Source: an uncultured Clostridia bacterium (GTDB taxonomy: Bacteria; Bacillota; Clostridia; Oscillospirales; Ruminococcaceae). Taken from it: a stretch of 5,663 nt of DNA. Below, piece by piece: positions 5,338 to 5,663 of the stretch (its first letter is position 1; the number at the start of each line of letters is the position of its first letter). Made by a program: the position numbers and the translations under genes. The notes under the pieces are model-generated. The model was not told where the DNA came from, ran no database searches, and saw only the letters and a list, made by a program, of their open reading frames with translations. Location of the stretch: assembly GCA_946613705.1 (NCBI GenBank), contig CAMOFU010000159.1, positions 1-5,663 on the forward strand, read 5' to 3'.

Positions 5338-5663
5338 ATGCTTGAATTACTTATCTCGCTGCTGACCAAAAACTTCCTGTTCTTTGCTCTGCATTTTGAC
5401 AACAGAACAGTATTCCCCAAGCCGCTCTCTGCCAAGGAAGAACGCGCCTGCTTTGAACAGCTCCGCGGGGGCGACCGCAGCGCTAAGGATAGGCTGATCG
5501 AACATAATCTGCGGCTCGTTGCTCACATCATCAAGAAATACTACTCAGCTGCGGCAGATCAGGACGATCTTATCTCTATCGGAACGGTCGGGCTCATAAA
5601 GGCTGTGAACACTTTCGATCACGAAAAGGGCAGCCGCTTTGCGACCTATGCATCGAGGTGTAT
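5338..5663 (+). CDS. sigK: SigK-like sporulation sigma factor, N-terminal part (cut by window end)
   Basis: 108 complete codons and two bases of the next are visible. The reading frame holds a sigma-70 family start: FPKPLSAKEE (26-35), LIEHNLRLVAHIIKKYY (53-69), DDLISIGTVGLIKAV (76-90), TFDHEKGSRFATYASRC. These are region 1.2/2.1-2.3 signatures of the sporulation sigma factors SigE/SigK. The short leader, hydrophobic in residues 1-19 (LELLISLLTKNFLFFALHF) and running directly into DNRTVFPKPL, aligns with the pro-sequence and mature start of Bacillus pro-sigma-K (YVKNNAFPQPL), so SigK fits better than SigE. In Bacillus this leader is removed by the SpoIVFB membrane protease. AGGAGG at 5326-5331, six bases before the ATG, supports the start. 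The region 4 half lies outside, so integrity of the gene is unknown. It is separated from amrS by a terminator and is probably its own unit. Confidence 0.85.
   Translation, partial: MLELLISLLTKNFLFFALHFDNRTVFPKPLSAKEERACFEQLRGGDRSAKDRLIEHNLRLVAHIIKKYYSAAADQDDLISIGTVGLIKAVNTFDHEKGSRFATYASRC

Overview
The window looks like a piece of a Bacillota (class Clostridia) chromosome, probably an Oscillospiraceae/Ruminococcus-like anaerobe. This rests on strong purine-rich ribosome binding sites, a near-consensus sigma-A promoter, a SigK-type sporulation sigma factor with a pro-sequence-like leader, and the clostridial fused form of an AmmeMemoRadiSam protein. The taxonomic placement is inference from protein resemblance and codon habit (moderately GC-rich, frequent ATA and AGG codons); nothing was searched. 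There are six protein genes (one cut by the window end), no RNA genes, no insertion sequences and no CRISPR array.

Left part (26-2028, minus strand): a two-gene operon of an ECF-like sigma-70 factor followed, with a 4-base stop/start overlap, by a single-pass membrane protein with a large outside region. The arrangement is that of a sigma factor and its membrane-bound regulator, but the second protein has no recognised anti-sigma motif. Bases 1-25 hold nothing that can be assigned.

Middle (2029-2294): a divergent promoter region. A near-perfect sigma-A promoter points right, a weaker one points left, and a 9-bp perfect inverted repeat covers both -35 boxes. The right-hand transcript begins with a leader containing an 8-bp perfect stem-loop just before the ribosome binding site.

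Right part (2295-5211, plus strand): an apparent three-gene transcription unit with one promoter and one intrinsic terminator. It encodes a YczE-type integral membrane protein, a MEMO/LigB-AMMECR1 fusion protein, and the AmmeMemoRadiSam radical SAM enzyme. The last two form a widespread conserved system whose biochemical role was, to my knowledge, not established. The new element here is the membrane protein in the same unit.

End (5212-5663): a short intergenic region with four tandem copies of a 7-bp repeat that runs into a possible promoter, then the first 108 codons of a SigK-like sporulation sigma factor that continues beyond the window.
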